A stretch of 5,848 nucleotides of DNA, taken from NCBI GenBank assembly GCA_027317055.1, contig DAHVFK010000236.1, positions 1 through 5,848 on the forward strand, written 5' to 3'. This stretch comes from Betaproteobacteria bacterium (lineage in GTDB: Bacteria; Pseudomonadota; Gammaproteobacteria; Burkholderiales; SG8-39). The notes under the pieces are model-generated. The model was given only the letters and a program-made list of their open reading frames with translations, did not search any database and was not told the origin of the DNA. Position 1 is the stretch's first letter. The number at the start of each line of letters is the position of its first letter. Below are positions 3,794 through 5,848 of this stretch, piece by piece. The position numbers and the translations under genes were made by a program.

Positions 3794-5848
3794 CCGCCCC
3801 GCATCCAGCCGTGGAATCGCTCGACCGCGCGCAGCAGTCCTTGCGGCGCGTGCGCCTTCTTCCACACTCCGGCGGCATACTTGTTCGCCTCGGCCAGCGT
3901 CGGATAGATGTGGATCGTGCCGAGAATCTTTTTCAGCCCGAGGCCGTGGCGCATCGCGGCGACGAACTCGGCGATCAGGTCGCCGGCGTGCGCGCCGACG
4001 ATCGTCACGCCGAGGATGCGGTCCTTGCCCGGGACCGTAAGCACCTTGACCACGCCGTGCGCCTCCTCGTCCGTGATCGCACGGTCGAGCTCGTCGATGC
4101 CGTAGGTCGAAACCTCGTAGCGCACGCCACGCTCCTTCGCCTCGGTCTCGTTCAGGCCCACGCGCGCCACCTCGGGGTCGGTGAAGGTGGCCCAGGGAAT
4201 CACCGAATAGTCGGCGCGGGACCTCCACAGCCTTCCGAACAGTGCGTTCACCGCCGCGTACCAGGCCTGGTGCGCGGCGGTGTGAGTGAACTGGTACGGT
4301 CCGGCGACGTCGCCGCAGGCGTAGATGTTCGGATACGGCGTCTGCAGGAACTCGTTGGTCTCGATCGTGCGCTGCCGGGTAACCGGCACGCCGAGCGCCT
4401 CGAGCCCGTAGCCCTCGGTGTTCGCCACCCGCCCTACGGCGCACAGCAGGGCGTCGAACGCGATGCGCACCTCGCCGCCCGCATGCTCGGTGATCAGGAC
4501 CTTCTCGCCGTTTTCGACCCGGAACGCCTTGGCCTTGTGCCCGACCAGGACCTCGATTCCCTCCTCGCGGAACTTGTGCATCACCATTTCGGAGATCTCG
4601 GGATCCTCGCGCACCATGATTCGCGGCAGCATCTCGACCTGCGTCACCTTGGCGCCGAAGCGCGCGAAGCACTGCGCGAGCTCGCAGCCGATCGGCCCGC
4701 CCCCGAGCACCACTAGCCGGCGCGGCAGCTCGCGCAACCCCCACACGGTGTCCGAGGTGAGACAGCCGACCTGGTCGATGCCGGGGATCGGCGGCACGAA
4801 CGGGCGCGCGCCGGCGGCGATCACGATCGCACGCGTGGTGAGGCGCCGCGTCTCGCCCGCCGCGAGCTTCACCTCGACCTCCCAGGGCGAGACGATCGTC
4901 GCCTCGCCCTGCAGGCATTCGACGCCCAGCTCGGTGTAGCGCGCCGCGGAATCGTGCGGCGCGACGGTGCGCACCACGCGCTGCACGCGCTCCATCACGT
5001 CGGCGAAGTCGAACTCGACGCTGGCGGACTTCAGGCCGTACTGCGACGCTCGCCGGATTTCCGTCAGCACCCGCGCCGACTTGATCAGCGCCTTGGACGG
5101 CACGCAGCCGGTGTTCAGGCAGTCGCCGCCCATGCGGTGCTTCTCGATCAGAGTCACCTTCGCGCGCACCGCGGCGGCGATGTAGGCGCTGACCAGGCCG
5201 GCCGAGCCGGCGCCGATCACGACCAGGTTGCGCTCGAAACGCGCCGGGCGCTTCCAGCGCCCGTACACGCGCCGCGCCTTGACGATGTCGAGCGCCTTCT
5301 TGGCCAGCAGCGGAAACAAGCCGAGCAGGACGAAAGCGCCGAGCAGCCCCGGCGAGAGGATTTCCGCCGGCGAGTCGATCGCCGCCAGCTGGGTGCCGGC
5401 GTTCACGTACACGATCGTTCCCGCCAGCATACCGACCTGGCTCACCCAGTAGAAGGTCGCGGCGCGGATCGGCGTCAGGCCGAGCGCCAGGTTGATGACG
5501 AAAAACGGCACCGCCGGGATCAGGCGCAGGGTGAACAGGTAGAACGCGCCCTCGCGCTCGACGCCCTCGTTTACCGCGCGCAGGGCGCGGCCGAAGCGCT
5601 GCTGCACCCAGTCGCGCAGCAGAAAACGGCTGACGAGAAAGGCGAGCGTCGCGCCGATGCTCGAGGCGAAGGACACGATCACGGTGCCCCACAGCAGGCC
5701 GAAGATCGCGCCCGCAATGAGCGTCATGAGCGCGGCGCCCGGCAGCGAAAGGCCGGTGACGGCCACGTAAACGAGGAAGAAGCCGAGCGCGGTCTGCCAG
5801 GCGTGCGAGGCGTAGTAGTCCAGCAGCGCGCCCTGCTGTGCCTTGATG
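3790..5848 (-). CDS. TVP38/TMEM64 membrane domain fused to FAD-dependent pyridine nucleotide-disulfide oxidoreductase (5' truncated)
   Basis: 685 residues are visible; the frame continues past the right edge, so the true start is outside and the GTG at 5766 is internal. Visible residues 1 to about 195 are a VTT/DedA-like TVP38 membrane domain: LSLPGAALMTLIAGAIFGLLWG, then ASSIGATLAFLVSRFLLRDW, RLIPAVPFFVINLALGLTPIRA, and further hydrophobic helices ending near FVLLGLFPLLAKKAL. From about 205 on comes a complete group I flavoprotein disulfide reductase: FAD motif GAGSAG (212-217), redox pair Cys243/Cys248 in GGDCLNTGCVPSK, NAD(P) motif GGGPIG (382-387), second FAD motif ACGDVAG (510-516), and a dimerisation domain. 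The usual catalytic His is Tyr648 (HIYPTLAE). The C-terminus ends HGWMRGG, without the cysteine pair of mercuric reductase MerA. Fusions of this architecture are known in proteobacteria. It likely links NAD(P)H oxidation to a membrane-associated redox substrate. It is the upstream gene of the three-gene operon; its promoter lies outside the window. Confidence 0.92.
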   Translation of the reverse strand, partial: IKAQQGALLDYYASHAWQTALGFFLVYVAVTGLSLPGAALMTLIAGAIFGLLWGTVIVSFASSIGATLAFLVSRFLLRDWVQQRFGRALRAVNEGVEREGAFYLFTLRLIPAVPFFVINLALGLTPIRAATFYWVSQVGMLAGTIVYVNAGTQLAAIDSPAEILSPGLLGAFVLLGLFPLLAKKALDIVKARRVYGRWKRPARFERNLVVIGAGSAGLVSAYIAAAVRAKVTLIEKHRMGGDCLNTGCVPSKALIKSARVLTEIRRASQYGLKSASVEFDFADVMERVQRVVRTVAPHDSAARYTELGVECLQGEATIVSPWEVEVKLAAGETRRLTTRAIVIAAGARPFVPPIPGIDQVGCLTSDTVWGLRELPRRLVVLGGGPIGCELAQCFARFGAKVTQVEMLPRIMVREDPEISEMVMHKFREEGIEVLVGHKAKAFRVENGEKVLITEHAGGEVRIAFDALLCAVGRVANTEGYGLEALGVPVTRQRTIETNEFLQTPYPNIYACGDVAGPYQFTHTAAHQAWYAAVNALFGRLWRSRADYSVIPWATFTDPEVARVGLNETEAKERGVRYEVSTYGIDELDRAITDEEAHGVVKVLTVPGKDRILGVTIVGAHAGDLIAEFVAAMRHGLGLKKILGTIHIYPTLAEANKYAAGVWKKAHAPQGLLRAVERFHGWMRGG

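Noticed and set aside
3811..4716. 301-residue plus-strand open frame opposite the flavoprotein
   Set aside because: The minus strand here encodes an unmistakable conserved flavoprotein; the antisense frame has no recognisable motif and is a GC-rich shadow.
3794..5692. Long minus-strand frame upstream of the GT2 ATG, suggesting a fusion
   Set aside because: The upstream part is Arg-rich and lies out of frame over the flavoprotein; GT2 motifs begin only after the ATG at 3793.
1..5848. CRISPR arrays, tRNA/rRNA genes, insertion sequences or toxin-antitoxin pairs
   Set aside because: No regularly spaced direct repeats, tRNA-like folds, transposase motifs or terminal inverted repeats were found; nearly all sequence is accounted for by conserved coding genes.

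Overview
The window is a compact, very GC-rich stretch of bacterial chromosome, with G+C-ending codons throughout and gene gaps of a few bases or overlaps. The families present point to a proteobacterium, most likely a betaproteobacterium or close relative: a type II haloacid dehalogenase-like HAD protein, stand-alone receiver proteins, a TesA-like lipoprotein esterase, and a TVP38/FAD-oxidoreductase fusion followed by two small glycosyltransferases. The taxonomic call is inference; there is no rRNA or marker gene here.

Left part (1-1874): the 3' end of a HAD-superfamily hydrolase is followed 5 bp later by a stand-alone receiver-domain protein (REC 1), then by a possible 35-residue small protein with a strong ribosome binding site. 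Facing them on the minus strand, 8 bp away, is a one-domain HPt phosphotransfer protein. Divergent from the HPt gene is a second receiver protein (REC 2), about half identical to REC 1. REC, HPt and REC with no histidine kinase or output domain in view looks like the soluble part of a phosphorelay whose kinase is encoded elsewhere. A strong sigma-54-like -24/-12 motif lies directly before REC 2, but it would start the transcript only one base before the ATG.

Middle (1895-2500): an SGNH/GDSL esterase, predicted to be a lipoprotein, probably starts at a GTG just after REC 2. Its 3' end overlaps by 23 nt the end of the minus-strand operon. A near-ideal intrinsic terminator for the minus strand sits in this overlap, with its U-tract forming the last codons and stop of the glycosyltransferase gene.

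Right part (2478-5848, minus strand): a three-gene operon read from the right edge. First is a membrane-anchored fusion of a TVP38/TMEM64 (VTT) domain to a mercuric-reductase/lipoamide-dehydrogenase-like flavoprotein, with its 5' end outside the window. Next come a GT2 glycosyltransferase of the TIGR04283 type (4-nt ATGA overlap) and a GT-A nucleotidyl/glycosyltransferase-like protein of the TIGR04282 type (1-nt TGATG overlap). The last two families are commonly annotated as arsenosugar biosynthesis or rSAM/selenodomain-associated transferases. The radical SAM and methyltransferase genes expected in such a pathway are not in this window. The flavoprotein keeps the redox CxxxxC pair but has Tyr where lipoamide dehydrogenase and glutathione reductase have their catalytic His.
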